From assembly GCA_052115395.1 (NCBI GenBank), contig JBFRGO010000001.1: a stretch of 64,000 nucleotides of DNA. One strand, 5' to 3'. The notes beneath the pieces are model-generated. The model made no database searches. It worked only from the letters and a program-made list of their open reading frames with translations, and had not been told where the DNA came from. Positions 11,203 to 20,989 of this stretch are shown piece after piece. The stretch comes from Noviluteimonas sp052115395 (GTDB taxonomy: Bacteria > Pseudomonadota > Gammaproteobacteria > Xanthomonadales > Xanthomonadaceae). Position 1 is the first letter of the stretch. Each line of letters starts with the position of its first letter. Made by a program: the position numbers and the translations under genes.

Positions 11203-12198
11203 GTGAACGCAGCCCCCGACCGCAGCCTCCCCGACCTGCCCGCGATCCAGGCCCTCGCGCAGGAGGACATGGCCGCCGTCGACGCGCTGATCCGCAAGCG
11301 CCTGGCCTCCGACGTGGTGCTGATCAACCAGGTCAGCGAGTACATCATCGGCGCGGGCGGCAAGCGCCTGCGCCCGATGCTGCTGTTGCTCGCCGCGCGC
11401 GCGCTCGGCCATCGCGGCCCGCACGCGCACCAGCTCGCCGCGGTCATCGAGTTCATCCACACCGCGACCCTGCTGCACGACGATGTCGTCGACGAATCCG
11501 ACCTGCGCCGCGGCCGCCGCACGGCCAACGCGGTGTGGGGCAACGCGGCCAGCGTGCTGGTCGGCGACTTCCTGTATTCGCGCAGCTTCCAGTTGATGGT
11601 CGAACTCGAGCGCATGGAAGTCATGCGCATCCTCGCCGACACCACCAACCAGATCGCCGAGGGCGAAGTGCTGCAGTTGCTGCACGTGCGCAACCCCGAC
11701 ACCGACGAGGCGGCGTACCTGCGCGTGATCGAGCGCAAGACCGCCGTCCTGTTCGCCGCCGCCACGCGCCTGGGCGCATTGCTCGCCGGCGCGGATGCGA
11801 AGACCTGCGATGCGATGCACGAATACGGCCTGCAACTGGGCTATGCCTTCCAGATCGCCGACGACGTGCTCGACTACGCCGCCGACGCCGATGCGCTGGG
11901 CAAGAACCTGGGCGACGATCTCGCAGAAGGCAAGGCCACGCTGCCGCTGATCCACGCGATCCTCCACAGCGACGCACCCACGCGCGCGGCCTTGCGCAAT
12001 GCCGTCGAACACGGGGACGTGGACGCGATGCCGCAGGTGGTCGCGGCGATCAACGCCACTGGCGGGCTCGATTACAGCCGCGCGCGCGCGTTCGAATTCG
12101 CGCAAGCGGCGGAGGCGGCGCTCGATGCGTTGCCGTCGAACGTCGCGACCGATGCGTTGCGGGGGTTGGCGCGGTATTCGGTCTCGCGGGATCGTTAG
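11203..12198 (+). CDS. ispB: polyprenyl (octaprenyl-type) diphosphate synthase
   Basis: A 331-residue all-trans polyprenyl synthase that elongates farnesyl diphosphate with IPP to make the ubiquinone side chain. The first Asp-rich motif is DDVVD (93-97, in LLHDDVVDESD) and the second DDVLD (220-224, in QIADDVLDYAAD); GGKRLRP binds IPP. The residue class before the first motif (small residues, no bulky aromatics) suits a long-chain product, but chain length is not deducible. Start is uncertain between GTG 11203 and TTG 11188; neither has a strong SD. It ends in a 4-base overlap with the convergent hydrolase gene. Confidence 0.92.
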   Translation: MNAAPDRSLPDLPAIQALAQEDMAAVDALIRKRLASDVVLINQVSEYIIGAGGKRLRPMLLLLAARALGHRGPHAHQLAAVIEFIHTATLLHDDVVDESDLRRGRRTANAVWGNAASVLVGDFLYSRSFQLMVELERMEVMRILADTTNQIAEGEVLQLLHVRNPDTDEAAYLRVIERKTAVLFAAATRLGALLAGADAKTCDAMHEYGLQLGYAFQIADDVLDYAADADALGKNLGDDLAEGKATLPLIHAILHSDAPTRAALRNAVEHGDVDAMPQVVAAINATGGLDYSRARAFEFAQAAEAALDALPSNVATDALRGLARYSVSRDR

Positions 12199-12989
12199 TT
12201 CGCGAATCGCTCGGCGAAGAACACGCGCATCATCCGTTCGGCGCGCCGCATCGCCAGTTCGTTGTAGACGCAGCCCGGCGGCTTGTTCGCATCGGGCAGC
12301 GCGAAGCAATGCACCGCGCCGCTGAAGTTCACGAACTGCCAGTCCACGCGCGCGGCGTTCATTTCGTTTTCGAACGCGGGGATGTCGCTGGCCGTGTATT
12401 GGTCGTCCGCACCGTTCAGGACGAGGATGCTCGCCTTCACCGTGCCGGCCTTGGCGGGCATCGTGGTGTTCAGGCCGCCGTGGAAAGTCGCCACGGCCGA
12501 GACGTCGGCGCCGCTGCGCGCCAGTTCCAGGGCGGTGGCCCCGCCGAAGCAATAACCGATCGCGCCGATATGCTTGGTATCGAGCGGGACGTCCTTCGCG
12601 GCGCGCAGCACGTCGAGCGCCTTGGTCGCGCGCGCACGCAGGCTCGTGCGGTCGTCGTAGAGTTTTTTCACCTGCGCCTGCGCGTCGGCATCGGTCTTCG
12701 GGCGCACGCCCTTGCCGTACACGTCGGCGAGCAGCACGACGTAATCGTCGCCGGCGACATGCTTGGCCTTGGCGATCGCCGAATCGGTGACGCCATACCA
12801 ATCGGGCACCATCAACAGCCCGGGGCGCTTGATCGCATTCGTGTCGTCATAAACAAGGTAACCGCTGAAGGTGTCCTTGCCGACCTTCCATTCGACCGGC
12901 CTTGCCTGCATTTCGGCGTGCGCGGCCGACATCCCGAAAACGCAGAGCATCAACGCGAACAACGATCGACCGAACATCGTGCGACGCAT
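12195..12989 (-). CDS. exported dienelactone-hydrolase-family protein
   Basis: A 264-residue alpha/beta hydrolase with an N-terminal signal peptide (MRRTMFGRSLFALMLCVFGMSAAHA, cleavage after AHA at about 25). The nucleophile is C147 in GYCFGG rather than serine, with a candidate acid at D195/D196 (NGADDQ) and base H227 (GAVHCF), the Cys-Asp-His set of dienelactone hydrolases. The periplasmic location differs from the classical cytoplasmic catabolic enzyme, so the natural substrate is probably another ester or lactone. It stands alone and shares its stop with the ispB stop (TTAG). Confidence 0.85.
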   Translation of the reverse strand: MRRTMFGRSLFALMLCVFGMSAAHAEMQARPVEWKVGKDTFSGYLVYDDTNAIKRPGLLMVPDWYGVTDSAIAKAKHVAGDDYVVLLADVYGKGVRPKTDADAQAQVKKLYDDRTSLRARATKALDVLRAAKDVPLDTKHIGAIGYCFGGATALELARSGADVSAVATFHGGLNTTMPAKAGTVKASILVLNGADDQYTASDIPAFENEMNAARVDWQFVNFSGAVHCFALPDANKPPGCVYNELAMRRAERMMRVFFAERFAN

Positions 12990-13062
12990 GGCGGACTCCG
13001 TTTGCCTGGGTGGTGTTCTGGTGCGGCAGACTACGCCGGAAACGCGGCCATGGCGTGAACGC

Positions 13063-14455
13063 TCAGGCGATGCCGATGCCCGGGATCGCGCTGATCGCGT
13101 CGGGGTCGAAGCCCGCCAGCGCCGCGAAATGGCGCCCGCGCGCGACGTAGTCCTTGTAGGCGCCGAAGCTGGGCGCGCCGGGCGAAAGCAGCACGACGCC
13201 CTCGCCCGCCAGGGCCGCGCGCGCCTGGTCCATCGCGTCGGGCAGGTCGGTGGCCGCGCGCAGGAGGAACCCGCCGCCGCGTGCGACCGACTCGAGCAGA
13301 TCGTGGATCTTCGGCCCGTTCTGCCCGAGCGTGACGATGGCCGCGGGCGCATGCGTCCGCATTTCCTCGGCGAACCCCGACCAATCGATGCCACGGTCGT
13401 GGCCGCCGGCGATCAGCGCGACGCGACGATCGGCGAAACACGCCAGCGCCGCGAGGCTCGCATGCGGCGTGGTGCTGATCGAATCGTTGACGTAGGTGAT
13501 GCCGTCGCGCACGCCGATCGTTTGCAGGCGATGCGGCAACGGGCGGAAAGCCGCGGCATGCGGCGCGAGCGCGGCGGCATCCAGGCCCAGCGCTTCGATC
13601 GCGGTCAGCACCGCGCAGAGATTGCCGCGATTGTGGCGGCCGGGCAGCGGCAAGGACGCAGTGTCGAAGACGGCGCGATCGCCGCGATACAACACATCGC
13701 CACGCAGGTGCCAACCATCTTCGCGATTGAACCAGCGCACCTGCGTGTCGGCGTGCAGGAGCAACGCGGCGAGCGTCGGGTCGGTCGCGTTGAGCACCGC
13801 GATGCGCGGGCGCGCGTCGGTGACCAGGCGCAGCTTGTCGGCCACGTAGCGCGCTTGCCCGCCGTGCCAGTCCAGGTGTTCGGGAAACACATTCAGCGCG
13901 ATCGCGACGTCGGGCTGCGTGCCGCTATCGGCGACATCGCCCGTCTGGTAGCTCGACAACTCGATCGCCCAGTACGCGGGCGCGTCCTGTGCCGACGCAT
14001 CGGCGTCGAGCAACTCGAGCATCGGCATGCCGATGTTGCCCGCCAGCGCGGTGCGATGCCCTGCCGCGCGCAGGAAGTGCGCGAGCAACGCGGTCGTGGT
14101 GCTCTTGCCTTTCGTCCCGGTGACGCAAAGCGTGCGCCCGTGTCCGTTCGCCGCATGCTCGCCGAACCACAGGGCCGTGCCGCCGATGAAGCGCGTGCCG
14201 CGCTCGGCGGCGGACACCGCTTCGTTGCGATACGGGCTGATGCCCGGCGATTTGACCACCACGTCGAACGCGGAGAGTGCATCGCCGTCGACCTGCGTGC
14301 GCGTCGTCAGCGCAGCGTCGTGCAATTCCGCGGCCTGTCCGGCTTCGGCCGCATCGCAGAACAGCGTCAGCGCCTGCTGCGGAAGCCGCGCACGCAGCGC
14401 GCGATACGCCGCGCGGCCTTCGCGGCCCCAGCCCCAGAGGGCGACACGCTTGCCC

Positions 14456-14475
<20 letters not shown>
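13063..14475 (-). CDS. murD2: UDP-MurNAc-L-alanine--L-glutamate ligase (MurD2)
   Basis: A 470-residue Mur ligase of the MurD type. The ATP loop is GTKGKSTTT (120-128), then AGNIG and the ligase segment YWAIELSSYQ. Standard MurD adds D-glutamate; the pairing with murL identifies this as MurD2, which adds L-glutamate to UDP-MurNAc-L-Ala, the product then being epimerised by MurL (pathway worked out in Xanthomonas oryzae). The GTG start at 14475 lies 20 bases inside murL, so the two are co-translated. It is the last gene of the lysC/A-murL-murD2 unit. Confidence 0.9.
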
Positions 14476-15813
<1,338 letters not shown>

Positions 15814-15817
<4 letters not shown>

Positions 15818-18408
15818 TCGATGGTGTCCTCTGCGGGCAGCGCGCGCAGGTTGTAGGTGCTCGCCATGGCCATGCCGTAGGCGCCCGCGTCGGCGACGAG
15901 GATCACGTCGCCTTCCGCCGTCGCCGCCGGCAACAGGCGGGAATGGCCCAGCACGTCGCCGCTTTCACAGATGGGGCCGACGACGTCGAAATCCAGCAGG
16001 TCGACGTCGGCCATGCGCGAGAGATTGTGGATGCCGTGGTAGGCCCCGTACATCGCCGGGCGCGCGAGCGCGTTCATGCCCGCGTCGCACCCGACGCGGC
16101 GCACGCCGTCCTTCTCGACGACCTGCGTGGCATGCAACAGCAGCACGCCGCACTCGGCCACCATGAAGCGGCCGGGCTCGACCACGAGCTTGAAGCGCGG
16201 ATAGGCCGCGCGGATTTCTTCCAGCCCCGTGCGCCATGCGCCCAGGTCGAAGTCTTCCGCATCCGGTGTGTAGGCGACTGGCAGGCCGCCGCCGATGTCG
16301 ATGGATTCGATGGTGCCCACGCTGTCGGCCATGCCCGCCAGTTCGGCGTACACCACGCGCCAGTGGCGGGGATCGTCGATGCCGCTGCCCATGTGCGCGT
16401 GCAGGCCGACGATGCGGACATCGAGCTTCTGCGCCTGCGCGACGAATTCGTCGAAGCGTTGCAGCGACAGGCCGAACTTCGCCGCGACGCCGCCGGTGTT
16501 GACCTTCGCGTGGTGGCCGCCGCCGTGCCCGATGTCCAGGCGCAGCCAGATCGTGCGGCCGCGGAACACCTCGGGCCAGCGCTGCAGCGCTTCGACGTTG
16601 TCGAGCGTGACCGTCGCGCCCATCGCGAAGGCGGCTTCGTATTCGGCGCGCGGCGCGAAGCTCGGCGTGAACAGCACGCGCTCGGGCGACAGCGACGGCA
16701 CGGTGCGGAACACGTGCTCCAGTTCGCCGATCGACACGCATTCCAGGCCGAAGCCTTCTTCGACCAGCGTGCGCAGGATGGCCGGATGCGGGTTGGCCTT
16801 GATCGCGAAGTAGCGGCGTTCGATCGCATCGATGGACGCCAGGTCGCGTGCGCGATCGCGCACGGTCGCCAGGTCGTAGGCGTAGGTCGGCGTGGCGTGG
16901 TTGGCGATGGCGAGCAACGCCTCGCGCTTGCCCACCCACCACGGCACGCGACGCGCCGGCTTGCCGTGCGCGATGTCGCGCCAGCTCGGGCCGAACACGG
17001 TCGTGTCCTGCACCGGCATCGCGCCGCCACGGATCAGTTCGGCGTGCAATTGCGGGAGCATGCCGTCGGCGTCGGCTTCGTCGACGACGAAAGTCAGGTT
17101 GAGATCGTTCGACGACTGCGAAATCAGATGAACGCGTTCCTGGCCGAAGGTCGCCCACACGTCGGACAGCTTGTGCAGCAGCGAACGCATGCCGCGGCCG
17201 ACCAGCGTGATCGCCGCGCAGGGCGCGATCACCTTCACGCGGCAGACTTCGGCAAGGTCGGCCGACAGGGTTTCCAGCACGTTGGTCGTCACCAGGTTTT
17301 CGCTGGGGTCCAGCGACACGGTGACGTTGGTTTCAGAGGAACCAATCAAGTCCACCGACAGGCCGTTGCGCTTGAAGCGCTCGAACACGTCGGCGAGGAA
17401 GCCCACCTGTTGCCACATGCCGATGCTTTCCATCGACACCAGCACGATGCCGTTGCGGCGGCTGATCGCCTTGACGCCGGGCACCGTCGCGGCGCTGGCG
17501 TCGATGCGCGTGCCGGGAAGATCGGGGCGCTCGGTGTCGAGGATGGTGATCGGCACGCCGCCATCGCGGCAGGGCGCGATCGAACGCGGATGCAGCACCT
17601 TCGCGCCGGTCGTCGCGATTTCCTGCGCTTCGGCGTAATCCAGGCGCGTGAGCAGGCGCGCGTCGGGCACTTCGCGCGGGTTGGCACTGAACATGCCGGG
17701 CACGTCGGTCCAGATTTCCACGCGCGATGCGCCGAGCAATGCGCCGAAGTACGCCGCCGAGGTATCGGAACCACCGCGACCGAGGATCGCGGTGCCGCCA
17801 TCGTCGTGGCGCGCGATGAAGCCTTGCGTCACCAGCATCGGCGCGGGCTGCGCATCGAAGCGCGCTTGCAGCGCGGCATCGGGTGCGCAGCGACAATTGA
17901 CTGACAGGCGCTGCGCCCACGGACTCGCATTGGGCAGCGACACCGCGTCGAGCCAATCGCGCGCATCGCTCCAACCGAAATCCAGGCCCTGCGAACGCAG
18001 GTAGGCCGCGCCGAGCGTCGAGGACAACAATTCCCCTTGCGCGAGCACGTCCGCCTGCCAGGACAGCGCACGCATCTGCGCGCGCGCATCGGTGGCAAGT
18101 GTGCGCAGTGCGCCCAGGCGCTCGCCCAGGACCGCGTCGGCGTCCAGGTCCAACTCCGCGCAGAACGCGCGGTGGCGTTCGACGAGCGCATCGATGCGGT
18201 GATCGAAGGCTTCGCCGGGCGCCGAGTAGGCGATCGCCTGCAACTCGTTGGTCACGCCCGAGAGCGCGGACACGACGACGAGCACGCGCACGCCTTCGTC
18301 GCCGACCCGTTTGCTCGCCAGGCGGCCGATCGTGTCCCAGCGATTGCGACGCGACACCGAGGTGCCGCCGAACTTCAAGACCACCCACCGCACTGGTTGC
18401 GACACCAC
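15814..18408 (-). CDS. bifunctional aspartate kinase / diaminopimelate decarboxylase (LysC-LysA fusion)
   Basis: An 864-residue fusion joining the first and last enzymes of the lysine pathway. Residues 1-460 are aspartate kinase: KFGGTS at 12-17, GRGGSDTSA at 210-218, then ACT-type regulatory sequence (SVDLIGSSETNVTVSLD, ISQSSNDLNLTFVV). Residues about 490-864 are DAP decarboxylase: PLP lysine K537 in YFAIKAN, HMGSG, EPGRF and the catalytic Cys in CESGD. Start is one of two adjacent GTG codons (18408 or 18405). As first gene before murL-murD2 it links meso-DAP/lysine balance to cell-wall synthesis; feedback by lysine through the ACT part is a family inference. Confidence 0.94.
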
Positions 18409-18490
18409 CGATCCCCGTCGTGTTCCCGGAATGCGCGACTCTCGCGCCAGATGCCTGCAAAATGCGGCTCCGGGATTCTAGGGTATTGCC

Positions 18491-19369
18491 ATGGCCTTGC
18501 GCCGCTACATGCAGGTGGATGTGTTCGCCGACCGGCCCGGTGCCGGCAATCCCCTCGCGGTCGTGCTGGACGCCGAAGGACTGGATGACGCGGCGATGCA
18601 GGCCATCGCACGGTGGACGCGCTTGCCCGAGACCACCTTCCTGTTCCCGGCCGCCTCGGCCGACAGCAGCTATCGGTTGCGGATCTTCTCGCCGCGCAGG
18701 GAGGTTCCCTTCGCCGGCCACCCGAGCGTCGGCAGCGCGCACGTCGCGCTGGCCGCGGGGTTGGCGCAGGTCGAGGATGGGTTGCTCGTGCAGGACGGCA
18801 TCGCCGGCAAACTCCCGCTCCGCGTGACCGGAACCGGTCGCAAACGCACGATCGCCGTGCGCACGCCGCGTTCGCGGGTGCTGGAAACCGCCTTGGCCGA
18901 CGATCCGCGCCTGGCCCCTGCCCTCGCCGGCCTGCCGCTCGGCGCATTGCCGCCGGCGCTGGTCGAAGGCGGACGCCGCTGGTGGCTGGTGGAAATGGCC
19001 GACGAAGCCGCATTGCGCGGCGCGTCGCCCGACTGGGCCGCGATCGGCAAACTGGCGCAGGACACCGACAGCATGGGCGTGTGCGTCTTCGCGCGCAGCC
19101 GCGATCCGGTCTATTACCTCGCGGTGCGCGCGTGGGTCGGCGCGCCGGCGCAATTCGAAGATGCGGCCTCGGGCGCGGCCAACGCGACGCTCGCCGCGTA
19201 TCTGGCTTCGCGGGGCGCACTGCCGGGAAGCGGTGGTTTCTATCGCATCAGCCAGGGCCGCGAAGTCGGCCACGACGCGATCATCGAACTCACCGTCGAC
19301 GCCGACGGCGAAGTCTGGTCGGGCGGTCGCACGTGCACCGTCGTCGAAGGCCGCATCGACTGGCCGTGA
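18491..19369 (+). CDS. PhzF-family isomerase/epimerase
   Basis: A 292-residue protein of the PhzF/diaminopimelate-epimerase fold. Family landmarks are present: YMQVDVFADRPGAGNPLAVVLDA at the start, the catalytic glutamate E47 in LPETTFLFP, the EVPFAGHPSVGSAH segment and a second-domain FEDAASGAANA loop. No other phenazine gene is nearby, so this is one of the many PhzF-like proteins of unknown substrate, not evidence for phenazine production. AGGG lies a few bases before the ATG. It is divergent from the lysC/A fusion and ends at a strong terminator. Confidence 0.88.
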   Translation: MALRRYMQVDVFADRPGAGNPLAVVLDAEGLDDAAMQAIARWTRLPETTFLFPAASADSSYRLRIFSPRREVPFAGHPSVGSAHVALAAGLAQVEDGLLVQDGIAGKLPLRVTGTGRKRTIAVRTPRSRVLETALADDPRLAPALAGLPLGALPPALVEGGRRWWLVEMADEAALRGASPDWAAIGKLAQDTDSMGVCVFARSRDPVYYLAVRAWVGAPAQFEDAASGAANATLAAYLASRGALPGSGGFYRISQGREVGHDAIIELTVDADGEVWSGGRTCTVVEGRIDWP

Positions 19370-19371
19370 CG

Positions 19372-19400
19372 AAAAAAAAGGGGCCGCAAGACGCGGCCCC
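19372..19400 (-). terminator. rho-independent terminator, best on the minus strand
   Basis: Stem GGGGCCGC (19380-19387) / GCGGCCCC (19393-19400) with a 5-base loop. On the minus strand it is followed by eight T, so it is a full terminator for the glycine-zipper gene; on the plus strand it has only TT and may stop the PhzF transcript weakly. Confidence 0.88.
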
Positions 19401-19410
19401 TTCCCTGCAA

Positions 19411-20163
19411 TCACTGTTCGGGATTCACGTCCACGCGCACGCGGATGCGGTCGCCGGGATGGTGGTCGGTGCGGGTCCTGAACTGGCGGCCCGCGTATTC
19501 GTAAGTGACGTCGTAACCCACGACACGGCCATCGTTGCCCGCGTTGTAACTGCCGTAGTCGTTGTTGGCGTAGTTGTTGTTGCCGTTGTAGCCGGCGTTG
19601 TTGTTGCCGTACTGGTCGTCGCACACGGTGACGCTGCTGCGCTCGTACTTGCGGCGCTGCGTGCCTTCATACACCTGGCGTCCGGCGAGGCCGCCGACCA
19701 TCGAACCGATCGCCGCCGCGGCCACCTGCCCGCTGCCGCCACCGACCTTGCTGCCGAGCAACGCACCGGCCAGGCCGCCGACGACGGTCGCGACCGTGCG
19801 ACCGGTGTCGGTGCCGTAGCGGCCCTGCTGCGGGTAGTAAGGATCGTTCGACGCGTAATTGCCGTTGTTGTACCCGCCGTTCGTCGGGTACGAACCACCG
19901 GAGGTGTAGCAGCGATTGCCGCTGTTGTTGTTGACGTATCCGTTGTTGGCGTACCCGTTGTTGCCGTAGCCCGACGAATAGCGCGAATCGATCACCGGAT
20001 CCACGCGCACGACGCGTGCCCAGTCGTAGATCGCGTTGGACTGGTTCGAATAGCCGGGGTTGGAAGACCCCGAGTTCGAATAACCGCCGTACGTCTGCGC
20101 CGACGCCGTTCCCACGGCAGCGGCCAGGCCCAGTGCGAGCAAGGTGGCGGACAAGCGCTTCAT
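19411..20163 (-). CDS. secreted glycine-zipper 2TM protein with Asn/Gly/Tyr-rich repeats
   Basis: A 250-residue envelope protein with a signal peptide ending AVGTASA (about residue 22). Residues about 120-160 hold the glycine zipper (VATVVGGLAGALLGSKVGGG and AAAAIGSMVGGLAGRQVYE), a short membrane-inserting hairpin found in SlyB/RcpB-like outer-membrane proteins. On both sides are low-complexity tracts made of G, N, Y and S (GYGNNGYANNGYVNNN and GNNNAGYNGNNNYANND), unusual for this high-GC genome. Two cysteines (CYTSGG, VCDDQ) could form a disulfide. It is monocistronic with its own terminator. Role unknown, perhaps envelope integrity. Confidence 0.8.
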   Translation of the reverse strand: MKRLSATLLALGLAAAVGTASAQTYGGYSNSGSSNPGYSNQSNAIYDWARVVRVDPVIDSRYSSGYGNNGYANNGYVNNNSGNRCYTSGGSYPTNGGYNNGNYASNDPYYPQQGRYGTDTGRTVATVVGGLAGALLGSKVGGGSGQVAAAAIGSMVGGLAGRQVYEGTQRRKYERSSVTVCDDQYGNNNAGYNGNNNYANNDYGSYNAGNDGRVVGYDVTYEYAGRQFRTRTDHHPGDRIRVRVDVNPEQ

Positions 20164-20316
20164 GGCGTGACTCCAAGCGCCGGGATGGCGCGAGGGGATC
20201 GTCGAGTCGCGGCGGGCAATGCACCCTGAATCGATCGGGCGTGGAAACGCTTGCAGCCAAATGCATTTAGCGCGCCGACAGCAGATCGTCAGCGCGCGTT
20301 GTGCAGCGTCAAGCCT

Positions 20317-20754
20317 TCACGCCAGCAATTCGGCTTCCAGCGAGATCGGAACGGCGCTCAGGGCCTTGGACACCGGGCAGTTCTGCTTCGCATCGTCGGC
20401 CAGCGCGCGGAACTTCGCCGCATCCAGGCCGGGCACGCGCGCCTGCGTCTTCAGGCGGATCTCCTGGATCGTCGGTCCGCCGTCCAGGCCCAGCTCCACT
20501 TCGGCCTGGGTGTCGAGCGATTGCGGCGGGTGGCCGGCTTCGGTGAGCTTGGCCGACAGCGCCATCGTGAAGCAGCCCGCGTGCGCGGCGGCGATCAGTT
20601 CTTCGGGATTGGTGCCTTTCTCGGCACCGAAGCGTGTATTGAAGCCATAGCGCGTGCCCGCCATCAGGCCGCTCTGCGGCGTGTCGAGCCGGCCCTGGCC
20701 GGACTTGAGGTCGCCTTCCCAATGGGCGGTGGCTTTGCGGGTGATCGAGGCCAT
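20317..20754 (-). CDS. OsmC-family peroxiredoxin
   Basis: A 145-residue OsmC-type hydroperoxide reductase. The two redox cysteines are in the expected places: C61 in AHAGCFTMALS and C126 in QNCPVSKAL. The N-terminal TAHWEGDLKSGQGRL segment matches the OsmC (not Ohr) branch. The protein is cytoplasmic and detoxifies organic peroxides, typically under osmotic or stationary-phase control. It stands alone, upstream of and divergent from the EF-G paralogue gene. Confidence 0.92.
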   Translation of the reverse strand: MASITRKATAHWEGDLKSGQGRLDTPQSGLMAGTRYGFNTRFGAEKGTNPEELIAAAHAGCFTMALSAKLTEAGHPPQSLDTQAEVELGLDGGPTIQEIRLKTQARVPGLDAAKFRALADDAKQNCPVSKALSAVPISLEAELLA

Positions 20755-20989
20755 GGCACTACGCTCCGTTTGCGCACGGGTGGGGGACGGCCAGCCTACT
20801 CCACCGCCATGCTTGACCCTTCACCGCTGCTGCGGGAGATTTGCGGTCCCGGCGGCTTTCCCGCCGGGGCCCCCGCCATGACGGCCCGCCCGGCGAACAG
20901 CCAGGACGGCAGACACGCTCCGGTTCGTCTCGCACCCGCGGACAGCCATGACGGCCTCCTTCCACCCGCACATCGGGAGAGACGGCCTC

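Noticed and set aside
18491..19369. PhzF-like gene as evidence for phenazine synthesis
   Set aside because: No other phz gene is near, and PhzF-fold proteins of unknown function are common.
20740..20790. Sigma-54 promoter-like TGGCAC followed by TTGC upstream of the EF-G paralogue
   Set aside because: The spacing between the two elements is too long for a -24/-12 promoter, and the first element overlaps the OsmC start codon.
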